A DNA stretch of 64,000 bases from Planctomycetota bacterium (GTDB taxonomy: Bacteria > Planctomycetota > SZUA-567 > H5-PLA8): NCBI GenBank assembly GCA_027493525.1, contig JAOSKN010000001.1:930001-994000 (forward strand), given 5' to 3'. Of the stretch, positions 52,653 to 63,098 are shown piece after piece. The position numbers and the translations under genes are program-made. The stretch's first letter is position 1. The number at the start of each line of letters is the position of its first letter. Under the pieces are notes generated by a model that saw only the letters and a program-made list of their open reading frames with translations, made no database searches and was not told the origin of the DNA.

Positions 52653-53961
52653 TTAGGACCCGTATCGGTATCCTTGCGATGGAAAGGACTTACCGGCCGG
52701 CCACGCGCTCACCGGAAACTTCGTCTCCGCCTCGATCTCGAGCAGCCGGTTGTATTTCGCGAGGCGCTCGGACTGCTGGATCGAACCGACCTTGATCTGA
52801 TCGCCGCTCCACCCAACGGCAAGGTCCGCGAGCCAATCGTCTTCGGTCTCGCCGCTGCGCGCGCTGATCGTGACCTTCCAGCCGGCGGCGCGCGCGAGCA
52901 CGCGGGCTTCGGCGGCCTCGGTGAGCGTCCCGATCTGGTTGACCTTCAGCAGCAGCGCGTCGGCGGCGCCGGCCTTCACGGCGCGCTCGATCCGCGCGGG
53001 GTTCGTGCAGAGCAGGTCGTCGCCGAGCGTAAGCGCGCGCGGGTCCAGGCGCGCGCGAAGCGCCGGCCAGTGCGCCCAATCGTCCTCGGCCAGCCCGTCC
53101 TCGACGCTCACGATGGGGAAGCGCTCCACCCAACGTCCCAGCCGCTCGATCATCCCGCCGGCGTCGAGCCGCTCGCGGCCGAGTTCGTACACGCCGTCCT
53201 GGAAGAAGTGCGAGGAGGCCACGTCCACGGCGAGCGCGACGTCGCGGCCGGGCTTGCAGCCGGCGGCCTCGATGGCCGCGACGGCCTCGGCCAGCATCGT
53301 CTCGGCGTCCTCGAAGGGCGGCGCGAGCCCGCCTTCGTCGGCGGTGAGCAGGCGCATGCCGTAGCGCTCGCGCGCGCGGTCGGCGGCGGCGAGGTAAACG
53401 GCGCAGACGGCCGCGAGGCCGTCGTCGATCGTCGCGGCGGCGGCGGGCACGAGCAGCACGTCCTGGATCGGCACCTGCCCGCCGGCGTGCTTCCCGCCGC
53501 TGAAGAGGTTGACCGTCAGGCGCGGCAGGGAACGCGGCGTCTCGCCCACCAGCGCCGCGAAGTGCCGGTAGAGCGGCGCGCCGGCCTGGCCGGCGCAGGC
53601 GCGCGCGAAGGCCAGCGAGACGGCGAGGATCGCGTTCGCGCCCAGCTTCGCCTTGTTGGGCGTCCCGTCGAGGTCCAGCAGCGCCCGGTCGAGTGCGCGC
53701 TGGTCGGGGGAAGGCGCGCCCGCGCAGCGCGTCCTGAATCGGCCCGCTGACGTTCGCGGCGGCCGTGCGGCAGCCGAGGCCGCGGTGGCGAGCCGGGTCG
53801 TCGTCGCGCTTCTCGAGCGCCTCCGCCGCGCCGGTGCTCGCCCCGCTGGGGACCGAAGCCGAGGCGCGCGCGCCGCCGGCCAGCTCGCACCAGGCTTTCA
53901 GCGTCGGCCGGCCGCGGCTGTCGAGAATCTCCAGGGCCTTGAGGCGTTCGATGACGGGCAT
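52653..53961 (-). CDS. eno: Enolase, with apparent one-base frameshift
   Basis: Enolase turns 2-phosphoglycerate into phosphoenolpyruvate. The N-terminal part starts at ATG 53961 (PVIERLKALEILDSRGRPTLK; SGASTGAAEALE) and runs to GPIQDALRGRAF. One surplus C in the C5 run (53706-53710) shifts the frame, after which DQRALDRALLDLDGTPNKAK and GETPRSLPRLTVNLFSGG continue to 52653. Metal and catalytic residues are readable in AVDVASSHF, VSVEDGLAEDDW, LTLGDDLLCTN and LLLKVNQIGTL. The usual SHRSGETED loop reads SARSGETED, so the His is Ala here. About 435 residues when joined. As this is a central glycolytic gene, the frameshift is probably a sequence error. Confidence 0.88.
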
Positions 53962-53987
53962 GGCGGCACCTCTGCGAAGCGGGCAAA

Positions 53988-54050
53988 ACCCAAGTGCCCA
54001 AGAACCAAGAAGCCAAACAAACTCCAAGCCACAAACTGCAAACGGCAATG
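53988..54050. repeat. CCAAG/AAACTGC heptad tract
   Basis: Degenerate 7-base units (GCCCAAG, AACCAAG, AAGCCAC, AAACTGC, AAACGGC) lie in the gap between tatD and eno. Confidence 0.5.
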
Positions 54051-54084
54051 CACGGCAACTCCGCGGCGAATCCGAGCGCGGCGC

Positions 54085-54885
54085 TCAGAACGCGCGGAAA
54101 AGCGCGCGGGCGTTGGCGGTGGTCCGCGCCGCGAATTCCTCCGCCGAATGGCCCAGCGCGGCGGCGACCCGCTCGCAGGTCATCGCCACGAAGGCCGGCT
54201 CGTTGCGCTTCCCGCGCCGCGGCTGCGGGGCGAGGTACGGCGCGTCGGTTTCGAGGATCAACCGTTCGAGCGGCGCCTCCCGCAGCGCCGCGCGAACCTC
54301 CTCGGCCTTGGGATACGTCGCCACGCCGCCGACGCCCAGATGCAGGCCGAGCGCGACGGCCTGCTGCATATGGTCCGTGTTGGCGGTGAAGCAGTGCCAG
54401 ACGCCTCGAAGAGGCCGGCCCAGCTTATCGCGCTGCCGGGCGAGCATCTCGCACATGCGGCGCTCCTCGTTCCGGCAATGCAGGATGAACGGGAGGTCGC
54501 GCTCGGCGGCCAGGTCGAGCTGCGCCTGGAAGGCCGCGGCCTGCGCCTCGAGCGGGCAGTAGTCGCGAAACGTGTCGAGGCCGGTCTCGCCGACGGCAAT
54601 CGCCACGCCGGGGTGCCGCTCGAAGAGCCGGCGCAGTTCCGCGAAGGCTTCGGGGCCGAACTTCGTCGCGTAGTTGGGATGGAAGCCGAGCGCGACCTTC
54701 ACCGCGGGCGCTTCGTCCGGATGCGCCTCGGCCGCCAGCGCGAGGTAGCGCGGCCACCACTCGGGATCGGTCGCGACGTTGATGAGCCCAAGCACGCCGG
54801 CGGCCTTCGCGCGCGCGAGGACCTCCGCGCGGTCGGCGTCGAAGTCCGCGTAACTGACGTGGCAGTGGGTGTCGATCAGCGCCAT
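54085..54885 (-). CDS. tatD: TatD-family metal-dependent DNase
   Basis: The 266-residue TIM-barrel hydrolase begins LIDTHCHVSY (metal-binding HxH), followed by ALGFHPNYA, AVGETGLDTFRDY (metal Glu), PFILHCRNEERR, WHCFTANTDHM, and ILETDAPYLAPQPRRGKRNEP (catalytic Asp). All metal ligands are present. TatD proteins have 3'-5' DNase activity and act in DNA repair or turnover. The ATG at 54885 is the natural start; a longer frame is not conserved. It is upstream of eno on the same strand and downstream of the PfkB gene. Confidence 0.92.
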   Translation of the reverse strand: MALIDTHCHVSYADFDADRAEVLARAKAAGVLGLINVATDPEWWPRYLALAAEAHPDEAPAVKVALGFHPNYATKFGPEAFAELRRLFERHPGVAIAVGETGLDTFRDYCPLEAQAAAFQAQLDLAAERDLPFILHCRNEERRMCEMLARQRDKLGRPLRGVWHCFTANTDHMQQAVALGLHLGVGGVATYPKAEEVRAALREAPLERLILETDAPYLAPQPRRGKRNEPAFVAMTCERVAAALGHSAEEFAARTTANARALFRAF

Positions 54886-54963
54886 GGGCGAAGTGTAATC
54901 GGTGTACCGCGCACCGTCATCGGCGAACGGCATGCGCCCATGCGGCCGGCGGGGGGCCTGCGT

Positions 54964-55914
54964 TCAGCGCGTTCGGGCGGACTTCATGAAGCGCCGGACC
55001 TTCTCGAGCCTGGGGATGCCGGTGGTCGCGCCGAGGGCCTGCACGCAGTGGGCGCTGGTGGCGTTGCCGAGCCGCGCGGCCTCGACGGGATGCAGCCCCT
55101 TCAGCATGCCCGCGAGGAAACCGGCCATGAAGGCGTCCCCGGCGCCGAGCGTATCCACGCACTTGACCTTGTACGCGGGAAGCTCCACGTAGCCGTCGTC
55201 GGTCTCGAGGGCGCAGCCTTTGGCGCCCAGCTTGACGCCGGCGATCTTCACGCCGCGCTCGCGGAACCAGCGGCAGACCTCGCGCGGCTTGCGCGGGCCG
55301 GTGATGCGGTGCGCCTCCTCCTCGCTGGGAAAGAAGACGTCGAAGTGCTCCCAGCAGCCCTCGAAGACCGGCCCCCAGTCGGCGAGCTTGCTGTTAAGCG
55401 CCGTGTCGCCGGCGGTCCGCGCGCCGGCCTTCCGCGCGGCCTTCAACAGCTTCGCCAGGTTGCGCCCGAAGAGCCGCGGCATCAGCGAGAGCCCCTCGAA
55501 GGCGACCCACTTCGGGCCCTTGAACAGCCGCGTGGCGACGTCGGCGGGCGCGAACGTCCCGTTGCAGCCGAGCGTGTGATAGATGCGCCGGTCCCCGCTG
55601 GAGGGGACCATGATGAACGAAAAGGAAGTCGATTCGCGCGGATCCTTCGCCGTGACGAAGCCGCGGATGTCCACGCCGTGCCGGCGCATGGTCTCCTTGA
55701 CGAAGGCCCCCGGCCCGTCGTCGGCGACCTTCGCCACCAGCCCCGTGCGGATGCCCAGGCGCGCCAGGCCCAGCGCGGTATTCGCCGGGCAGCCGCCGAT
55801 ATGCTGCTCCACGCGGTCGAAGAGCAGCATGCTCCCTTCGCGCGGCCACTCGTCCACGTACGCGCCGACCGCATCCACGACCACGATCCCGACGCAGAGC
55901 ACGTCCACGCTCAC
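54964..55914 (-). CDS. PfkB-family carbohydrate kinase
   Basis: The 316-residue ribokinase-like protein shows the N-terminal HIGGCPANTALGLARLG (PfkB signature 1), a FPSEEEAHRITG segment, and the C-terminal CVDTLGAGDAFMAGFLAGM signature with the catalytic Asp and anion hole. I prefer the GTG at 55914, with AAGGAG eight bases upstream, over the ATG six codons earlier. It should phosphorylate a sugar or nucleoside with ATP; no neighbour points to the substrate. It lies upstream of tatD with a short gap, so co-transcription is possible. Confidence 0.88.
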   Translation of the reverse strand: MSVDVLCVGIVVVDAVGAYVDEWPREGSMLLFDRVEQHIGGCPANTALGLARLGIRTGLVAKVADDGPGAFVKETMRRHGVDIRGFVTAKDPRESTSFSFIMVPSSGDRRIYHTLGCNGTFAPADVATRLFKGPKWVAFEGLSLMPRLFGRNLAKLLKAARKAGARTAGDTALNSKLADWGPVFEGCWEHFDVFFPSEEEAHRITGPRKPREVCRWFRERGVKIAGVKLGAKGCALETDDGYVELPAYKVKCVDTLGAGDAFMAGFLAGMLKGLHPVEAARLGNATSAHCVQALGATTGIPRLEKVRRFMKSARTR

Positions 55915-55950
55915 GAAGCGGCTCCTTCCCATTCAACAGGTGGAGATTCA

Positions 55951-56085
55951 GTTTCCGGTTTCCCCTTTCCCGTTTCCAGTTCCTTGTCGTTTTCTTGCGC
56001 GCTTGTCCAGGACCCGAGCATACAGGCTAATTCGCGGCCCAAGCGGGACTCGGACCTCGAACCTCGGAACTCGGAACTCGGAACT
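55951..56085. repeat. GTTTCCG and CTCGGAA heptad tracts
   Basis: GTTTCCG, GTTTCCC, CTTTCCC, GTTTCCA units are at 55951-55983, upstream of the PfkB gene; ACCTCGA/CTCGGAA units at 56049-56085 lie before the kinase gene. Confidence 0.65.
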
Positions 56086-56159
56086 TACTTTTCGAAATGC
56101 GCTGACAGCGGCACTCGGCGCGCTATAGTAAGGGTTTTGATCGGATACCTGAGGTTCGC

Positions 56160-57464
56160 ATGTCGACGCCGCCTGCCCCCTCGTCCGGAAACGAGAAGTC
56201 CAACGATCCCGAGGCCACGGTGATTCAGCCGCATGGCCCGGGCCTCGACCCCACGCTCCGTTCCCCCGCGCCGGTCTCGAAGCGCTCGGTGGTGGACGCC
56301 GATGGGGACGGGGAGGCGGACCTGCCGCAAAACCGCTCGATGCCGCACCAGGACCTGGCGCGCGACTCGCTTCTGGCGCTGGCGCCTCGCGAGGTGCTCG
56401 ACAACCGCCCCACGCCGGTCTTGGGCGGAGTGTATTTGACGGCCAAGCTGGGCCAGGGCGGGATGGGCGCGGTCTACTACGGCCTGCACTCGCGCCTGAG
56501 CAAGGAGGTCGCGGTCAAGGTGCTGCCGCAGAACCTCGCCGAGCAGGATCCGGACCTGATGAAGCGCTTCTTCCGCGAAGCGCAGATCGCCACGCGCGTG
56601 GACTCTCCGCACATCGTCCGCGTCTACGACGTGAATCGCGACGACGCGAGCGGGCTCTGCTTCACGGTCATGGAGTACGTCCACGGGCTCAGCGCGCACG
56701 GGCTGATGCAGCCCGAGAAGGGCAAGCCGCCGGCGCGGGTGGACGAGCGCGAGGCGCTGGAGGTCGTGCTCGCGGCGACGCGGGGCCTGGCGGCGGCGCA
56801 CGAGGAAGGCGTGATCCACCGCGACATCAAACCGCACAACATCCTGATCCCTTTCGCGAAGAACTCCGCCAAGCCCAACCTCGCCGGCGCCAAGCTGGCC
56901 GACTTGGGCCTGGCGCGGATGGAATCGAGCGACCAGAACCTGACCGCGACCCAATCGGCCATGGGCACCCCGGGATACCTGGCGCCCGAGCAGGCGCAGG
57001 ACGCCAAGAACGCGGGCAAGCCCGCCGACGTCTACGGCATGGGCGCGACGCTCTACGCGCTGCTGAGCGGGCAGGCCCCCTTCACCGGCAGCTCCGCGGC
57101 GATGGTCCTGATCGACACGATCCAGAAGCCGCACGTCCCGATCCGGAACCTGCGCCCGGACGTCTCGGAGGTCACCGCCGAGCTGCTGGACCGCTGCCTG
57201 GCGAAGAACCCGGCCGAGCGCTACTCCGACGGCGCGGTGCTCTGCGAGGCGCTCGGGGCCTGCCGCGACTGGCTGGGGAGCGCCGTCCGCGGCCCCGCGC
57301 GCCCGAACCCCGCACCTGGAATGCACGCGCCGCAGCACGCCTCGCACGCCTCGCGGCAAAGCTCGGCCGCGCGCGTTGAGGTCTCCCCGCTGCCCAGTCC
57401 GGGCGTGGCCGCGACGCCGATCCCGCGGCGTTCCGCCGTCTCCGTGCCGCCCCCAGCCCCGTGA
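56160..57464 (+). CDS. Ser/Thr protein kinase, cytosolic part
   Basis: The 434-residue protein has an Asp/Pro-rich head, then a complete Hanks kinase domain (about 88-370): GQGGMGAVYY (98-107), Lys120 in EVAVKVL, HRDIKPHN with Asp222, DLG (248-250) in place of DFG, and GTPGYLAPEQ. It ends in a Pro/Ser-rich linker (SAVSVPPPAP) with no membrane helix. The next frame starts in a GTGA overlap and supplies a Pro-rich linker, membrane helix and outer domain, exactly what the other kinase here has in one chain. A missing C in the CCGCCCCCAGCC run at 57451-57462 would make one protein of 698 residues. Either reading is possible. Confidence 0.88.
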   Translation: MSTPPAPSSGNEKSNDPEATVIQPHGPGLDPTLRSPAPVSKRSVVDADGDGEADLPQNRSMPHQDLARDSLLALAPREVLDNRPTPVLGGVYLTAKLGQGGMGAVYYGLHSRLSKEVAVKVLPQNLAEQDPDLMKRFFREAQIATRVDSPHIVRVYDVNRDDASGLCFTVMEYVHGLSAHGLMQPEKGKPPARVDEREALEVVLAATRGLAAAHEEGVIHRDIKPHNILIPFAKNSAKPNLAGAKLADLGLARMESSDQNLTATQSAMGTPGYLAPEQAQDAKNAGKPADVYGMGATLYALLSGQAPFTGSSAAMVLIDTIQKPHVPIRNLRPDVSEVTAELLDRCLAKNPAERYSDGAVLCEALGACRDWLGSAVRGPARPNPAPGMHAPQHASHASRQSSAARVEVSPLPSPGVAATPIPRRSAVSVPPPAP

Positions 57465-58255
57465 CCCCGGCCGGCCCCTACCCGCCGGCCTACGCCGCCG
57501 CGCCGAGCCTCCCGCCGCAGGCCGCACGCCGCAGCCCCTGGACCATGCTGATCCTGGGGCTCCTGGGCGGCGTGATGCTGGTCGTGCTGGCTTTCTTCGC
57601 CCTGGTCATCTACTACATGGCCAACCCGGATCCGAACCAGGGCCAGAGCGGGGTCCAGAACGGGCCGCAGCCCATGCCCGCGCCGCAGCCCGGGCCCTAC
57701 CAAGGGCAGCAGCAGGTAGTCCCCGCGCCGGCGCCCGCGCCTTTCACGCCGCCCGCGCCGGTCGAGGACGACGACCCGCAGATCGTCACCCTGACCCCGC
57801 CGCAGCCGGCCGAACCCAGGAATCCCCGCATCCTGTCGCTGACCGAGCCCCAGCCCGCGGCCGAACGGCTGCCAAAGATCACCGACGACGATCCCACCGT
57901 CTTCGAGGGACTCTACGCGGAGCACGAGAAGGCCGCGCGGCGCTGGTTCGGCACGCTCCTCGCCGGACAGGCCAACCAAGCCTACAAGATGACCGACGAG
58001 GGCTTCCGCGCCACGGTGACGCCCGAGGCCTTCAACGTCTACGCCAACGCCTTCCGCAACGGTGCGCGCCCGGAGAGCTTCGAAGAGCGCGATGCCCAGG
58101 CCTTCATGGACTCGGCCATCGGCGCGACCGTCCGCATGCGCTTCGATGTCGACTATCCCGACGGGAGCGCCTGGATCTTCACCTTCTTCTTCCGGCAGAA
58201 CGTCAACCCGCCGCGCGTGTACCGCTTCGAGTACATCCAGGACCTGGGCCAGTAA
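57461..58255 (+). CDS. Membrane-anchored sensor-like protein, likely part of the preceding kinase
   Basis: The 264-residue product starts at a GTG overlapping the kinase stop by four bases. It has a Pro-rich head, one membrane helix (WTMLILGLLGGVMLVVLAFFALVIYYM, about 27-53), a Pro/Gln-rich spacer to about residue 140, and a compact outer domain (YAEHEKAARRWFGTLLAGQANQAYKMTDEGFR in pieces; MRFDVDYPDGSAWIFTFFFRQ) that resembles the small DUF3887/DUF4019 or NTF2-like domains. It would be the extracytoplasmic input domain of the kinase, joined covalently or acting as a partner. Confidence 0.65.
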   Translation: MTPAGPYPPAYAAAPSLPPQAARRSPWTMLILGLLGGVMLVVLAFFALVIYYMANPDPNQGQSGVQNGPQPMPAPQPGPYQGQQQVVPAPAPAPFTPPAPVEDDDPQIVTLTPPQPAEPRNPRILSLTEPQPAAERLPKITDDDPTVFEGLYAEHEKAARRWFGTLLAGQANQAYKMTDEGFRATVTPEAFNVYANAFRNGARPESFEERDAQAFMDSAIGATVRMRFDVDYPDGSAWIFTFFFRQNVNPPRVYRFEYIQDLGQ

Positions 58256-58264
58256 GTCGCGTTC

Positions 58265-58283
58265 AGTACCGCGCCGCGGTACT
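58265..58283 (+). terminator. Intrinsic terminator-like hairpin
   Basis: AGTACCGC-GCC-GCGGTACT is a perfect 8-base stem with a 3-base loop, followed by CAGGTTTTC. It starts nine bases after the sensor stop codon. Degenerate relatives follow ddl (about 35993) and the AMMECR1 gene (about 63714), so it is also a dispersed repeat. Confidence 0.6.
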
Positions 58284-58389
58284 CAGGTTTTCGGGCTGTT
58301 GGACGCCGTTCCAGACGATACCTTAAGGAATCGGCGGCGCCCGTCCGGGAGCGCCGCCTCGCCCGCCAGGCCGCCGGACGCGAGCGCCC

Positions 58390-59658
58390 ATGTACGTCGT
58401 CCACCTCGCCTTCCGTTTCCTGCGCAAGCGCGCGATCTCCGGCGTCGCGCTCTTCATCACCTGGCTGATCGTGGTGCTGTACCTGGTGATCATCTCGGTG
58501 CTGGAAGGCTTCAAAGCGCACCACATGGACAGCCTCCAGTCGATCTCGGCGCACCTGACCGTGCAGTCCGGGAACTTCGCCCGCGGCATGTGGCGCCCCG
58601 AGCCTTGGGCGGAGGACCTGCGGCGGATACCGGAGGTGAAAGGCGTCACCATCGGCCTGGAGATCCCGGCCATGGTGATCTTCGACGCGAGCCGCACCAT
58701 CGGCACGCTTCGCGGCGTGGACCTGGACCGCGAGCTTGAGTTCGGGCGCATGAAAGAGCTGCTCACGCCTTCGGACGTGACCGAGTTCGGCGTCCACGAG
58801 GTCCAGGGCAAGAAGCTCCCCGGCTGCATCGTGGGCAGCTACTGGCGCCGGCAGCACGACCTGAAGGTCGGGGACTACGCGACGTTCCTCTTCACCGAGG
58901 AGAACGAAAACGCCGACCCTGTCACCCGGATGCTCTACATCGCCGGCTTCTTCCAGAGCAAGGACCCCTACCAGGAGAACGCGGCCTACGTCGACCGGCG
59001 CTGGCTGGCCGAACAGATGGGCATTCCCGGCAACGCCAAGAGCCTCTCGGTGTGGGTGGAGGGCGACCCCGACCGCCCGGACCTCGACGCCATCCGCCAG
59101 AAGGTCTTCGAGGCCGCCGACGCGGCCATGGCCCGCGACATTCCCGAACTGGAGCAGATCCGCAAGGCCCTCTTCGTCCAGACGTGGCGCGAGAAGGGCG
59201 ACAACTGGTATCAGGCGATCTCGATCGAGAACCTGATCATGCGCTTCATCATGAGCATCTTCCTGCTCTTCGTGATCATCATCATCATGCTGATCCTCAG
59301 CCGCATGGTGGCCGAGAAGGTCCGCGACATCGGGGCGCTGCGGGCGCTGGGCGCGACGCCCGGCGGGATCATGCGCCTGTTCCTCGCGCAGGGCCTGGCG
59401 ATCTCGGTGCTGGCCCTGGCGCTGGGGCTGCCGGCGGCGTGGCTCTTCATCGGGCACATCAACGAGGTCGCGGCGGCCGCGGGGATCAACGTCTTCCCCA
59501 AACAGGCCTTCTTCATCGACCGGATCCCCACCCGCCTGCTGCCCTACGACGTATGGCTCATCTCGGTGCTGACCCTGGCCTCGGGCTTCGTCGGGGCGCT
59601 CTATCCGGCCTGGAAGGCCGCGCGGCTGAACCCGGTGGAGTGCCTGCGCCATGAGTGA
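58390..59658 (+). CDS. ABC transporter permease, LolC/LolE type
   Basis: The 422-residue protein has the four-helix FtsX/MacB layout: one helix at the N-terminus (ISGVALFITWLIVVLYLVIISVLEGF), a large periplasmic domain (about 45-275), and three helices at the C-terminus around EKVRDIGALRALGATPGGIMRLFL, the family's conserved coupling segment. LolCDE-type complexes extract lipoproteins from the inner membrane; other members export peptides or small molecules. Its stop overlaps the start of the ATPase gene by eight bases, so the two form one complex. A single permease suggests a homodimer. Substrate is inferred. Confidence 0.85.
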   Translation: MYVVHLAFRFLRKRAISGVALFITWLIVVLYLVIISVLEGFKAHHMDSLQSISAHLTVQSGNFARGMWRPEPWAEDLRRIPEVKGVTIGLEIPAMVIFDASRTIGTLRGVDLDRELEFGRMKELLTPSDVTEFGVHEVQGKKLPGCIVGSYWRRQHDLKVGDYATFLFTEENENADPVTRMLYIAGFFQSKDPYQENAAYVDRRWLAEQMGIPGNAKSLSVWVEGDPDRPDLDAIRQKVFEAADAAMARDIPELEQIRKALFVQTWREKGDNWYQAISIENLIMRFIMSIFLLFVIIIIMLILSRMVAEKVRDIGALRALGATPGGIMRLFLAQGLAISVLALALGLPAAWLFIGHINEVAAAAGINVFPKQAFFIDRIPTRLLPYDVWLISVLTLASGFVGALYPAWKAARLNPVECLRHE

Positions 59659-60346
59659 CGGCGGCGCCGAGGCGCCCCTCCGCGCCGAAGGCCTGCAACG
59701 GACCTTCGTGGACGGCTCGCTGCGCCTGGAGGTCCTGCGCGGGGCCTCGCTGGCCGTGCAGGCCGGCGAGATCGCGGCCCTGGTGGGCAAGAGCGGGAGC
59801 GGCAAGAGCACCCTGCTGCACCTGCTGGGCCTCCTGGACTGGCCCAACGGCGGGCGGATTTTCGTCGATGGCGCGCCCACCGAGGGGCTCTCCGAAAAAC
59901 GCCGCTCGCGCGTGCGCAACGGCAAGATCGGGTTCATCTTCCAGCACTACTTCCTGCTCCCGGACTTCAACGTGCTGGAGAACGTCACCCTCCCCGCGCG
60001 CATCGCGGGGCAGCCGGAGGCCGCGGCCCGCGCGCGCGCGCGGGAGCTCCTGGATGGCGTGGAGCTGGGCGACCGGCTACGGCAGATGCCCTTGACCCTC
60101 AGCGGCGGGGAGCGGCAGCGCGTGGCGATCGCGCGGGCGCTGGCCCTGAAGCCGCGCGTGCTGCTGTGCGACGAACCCACAGGCAACCTTGACCCGGCCA
60201 CGGGCGCACGTATCATGGCGCTGATCTTTGAGTTAGCGCGCCGGGACCGAATGGCCACCCTGGTCGTGACCCACGACCCGGGGCTGGCCGCGCAGGCCGA
60301 TCGGATCCTGCGCCTCGAAGACGGCCGGCTGCACGCCGGGAATTGA
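59651..60346 (+). CDS. ABC transporter ATPase, LolD type
   Basis: The 231-residue ATPase has Walker [11 protein letters not shown] (45-54), the Q-loop in [17 protein letters not shown], signature [15 protein letters not shown], Walker [13 protein letters not shown] and the switch His in VVTHD. The [15 protein letters not shown] wording and length are those of the LolD/MacB/FtsE clade. It is translationally coupled to the permease. It powers whatever the permease moves, most likely lipoprotein release toward the outer membrane. Confidence 0.93.
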   Translation: MSDGGAEAPLRAEGLQRTFVDGSLRLEVLRGASLAVQAGEIAALVGKSGSGKSTLLHLLGLLDWPNGGRIFVDGAPTEGLSEKRRSRVRNGKIGFIFQHYFLLPDFNVLENVTLPARIAGQPEAAARARARELLDGVELGDRLRQMPLTLSGGERQRVAIARALALKPRVLLCDEPTGNLDPATGARIMALIFELARRDRMATLVVTHDPGLAAQADRILRLEDGRLHAGN

Positions 60347-60470
60347 CGGACGCCGCGCGGAAGCCCCTGCCGCGAACCCGAGCCGGCCGTACCGTGAGAT
60401 GCACGCGCGCTCGTGCGGCGTGCCGTTCCTTGGGGGGTTTGGGTGTGGACCGGAAGGGTTGGAGCCAGCG

Positions 60471-61358
60471 ATGAGCATCAAGATCTGGATCGACGGTGAG
60501 TTTTACGACAAGGAGCACGCGAAGGTCTCGGTCTTCGACCACGGCCTGCTCTACGGAGACGGCGTCTTCGAAGGCATTCGAGCCTACCACGGCAAGGTCT
60601 TCCGCCTCAGGCAGCACGTCGAGCGCCTGTACGCCTCGGCCAAGGCGATCTGGCTCCAGGTCCCCATCCCCCAGGACGAGATGAGCCGCCGCATCGAAGA
60701 GACCGTGAAGGCCAACAACCTGACCGAGGCCTACATCCGAGTCCTCGTCACGCGCGGCGTCGGCGACCTGGGCCTCGATCCGCGCAAGTGCCCCAAGGCC
60801 AGCATCGTGATCATCGCCGACAAGATCCAGCTCTATCCGCCCGAGTTCTACAAGAAGGGCCTGGAGGTCGTCACCGCCGCCACGCCCATCAGCCACCGCG
60901 AGAATCTCAATCCGCGGATCAAGTCGCTCAACTACCTGGGGCATATCCTGGCCAAGATCGAAGGCATCCAGGCCGGCGTCCACGAGGTCGTCATGCTCGA
61001 CCCCGCAGGCTACGTGGCCGAGTGCAGCGGCGACAACATCTTCGTCGTCAACCCGCCCGACCTTAAGAGCGGCGGCAAGCCGGTGATCCGCACGCCGCAC
61101 GCCAACGCCGGCATCCTGAAAGGCGTGACGCGCGACGCCGTGATCGAACTGGCCCTGAAGGCCGGATACGACCTGCGCGAGGAACTCTTTACGCGCTACG
61201 ATCTGTATACGGCCGACGAGATGTTCCTGACGGGCACAGGTGCAGAGATCATCGCCGTGGTCAAGGTGGACGGGCGCGTCATCGGGACCGGGCAGCCTGG
61301 CCCGGTGACCAACGAGTTGCTTCAGGGGTTCCGGGAACTGACCAAGACCGGAGGTTAA
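60471..61358 (+). CDS. ilvE: Branched-chain amino acid aminotransferase
   Basis: The 295-residue fold-type IV PLP enzyme transfers amino groups between glutamate and the keto acids of Leu, Ile and Val. The start region IWIDGEFYDKEHAKVSVFDHGLLYGDGVFEGIRAY (in pieces) is the family hallmark; the PLP lysine is Lys151 in RIKSLNYLG and the cofactor-binding Glu is Glu184 in YVAECSGDNIF. The TLYTADEMFLTGTGAEI-type C-terminal segment favours IlvE over D-amino-acid or ADC lyase relatives. ATG at 60471 follows GGAG. It lies 124 bases after the ABC genes. Confidence 0.92.
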   Translation: MSIKIWIDGEFYDKEHAKVSVFDHGLLYGDGVFEGIRAYHGKVFRLRQHVERLYASAKAIWLQVPIPQDEMSRRIEETVKANNLTEAYIRVLVTRGVGDLGLDPRKCPKASIVIIADKIQLYPPEFYKKGLEVVTAATPISHRENLNPRIKSLNYLGHILAKIEGIQAGVHEVVMLDPAGYVAECSGDNIFVVNPPDLKSGGKPVIRTPHANAGILKGVTRDAVIELALKAGYDLREELFTRYDLYTADEMFLTGTGAEIIAVVKVDGRVIGTGQPGPVTNELLQGFRELTKTGG

Positions 61359-61523
61359 GGCGTTGGTGCATAAAATTGCATCAAGGCCATCGCAAGGTGC
61401 GTCCAAGAAGTACGAGCATAGTGTTTTGACGACGGGTTGCGTTCCGGCGGTCTTTGGGGGACCGCCCCGCGCGAGAGGGGACAGAGCCTTTACGGCTCGC
61501 AACGTTTGGGCCCGGTTGCCGCC

Positions 61524-63094
<1,571 letters not shown>

Positions 63095-63098
<4 letters not shown>

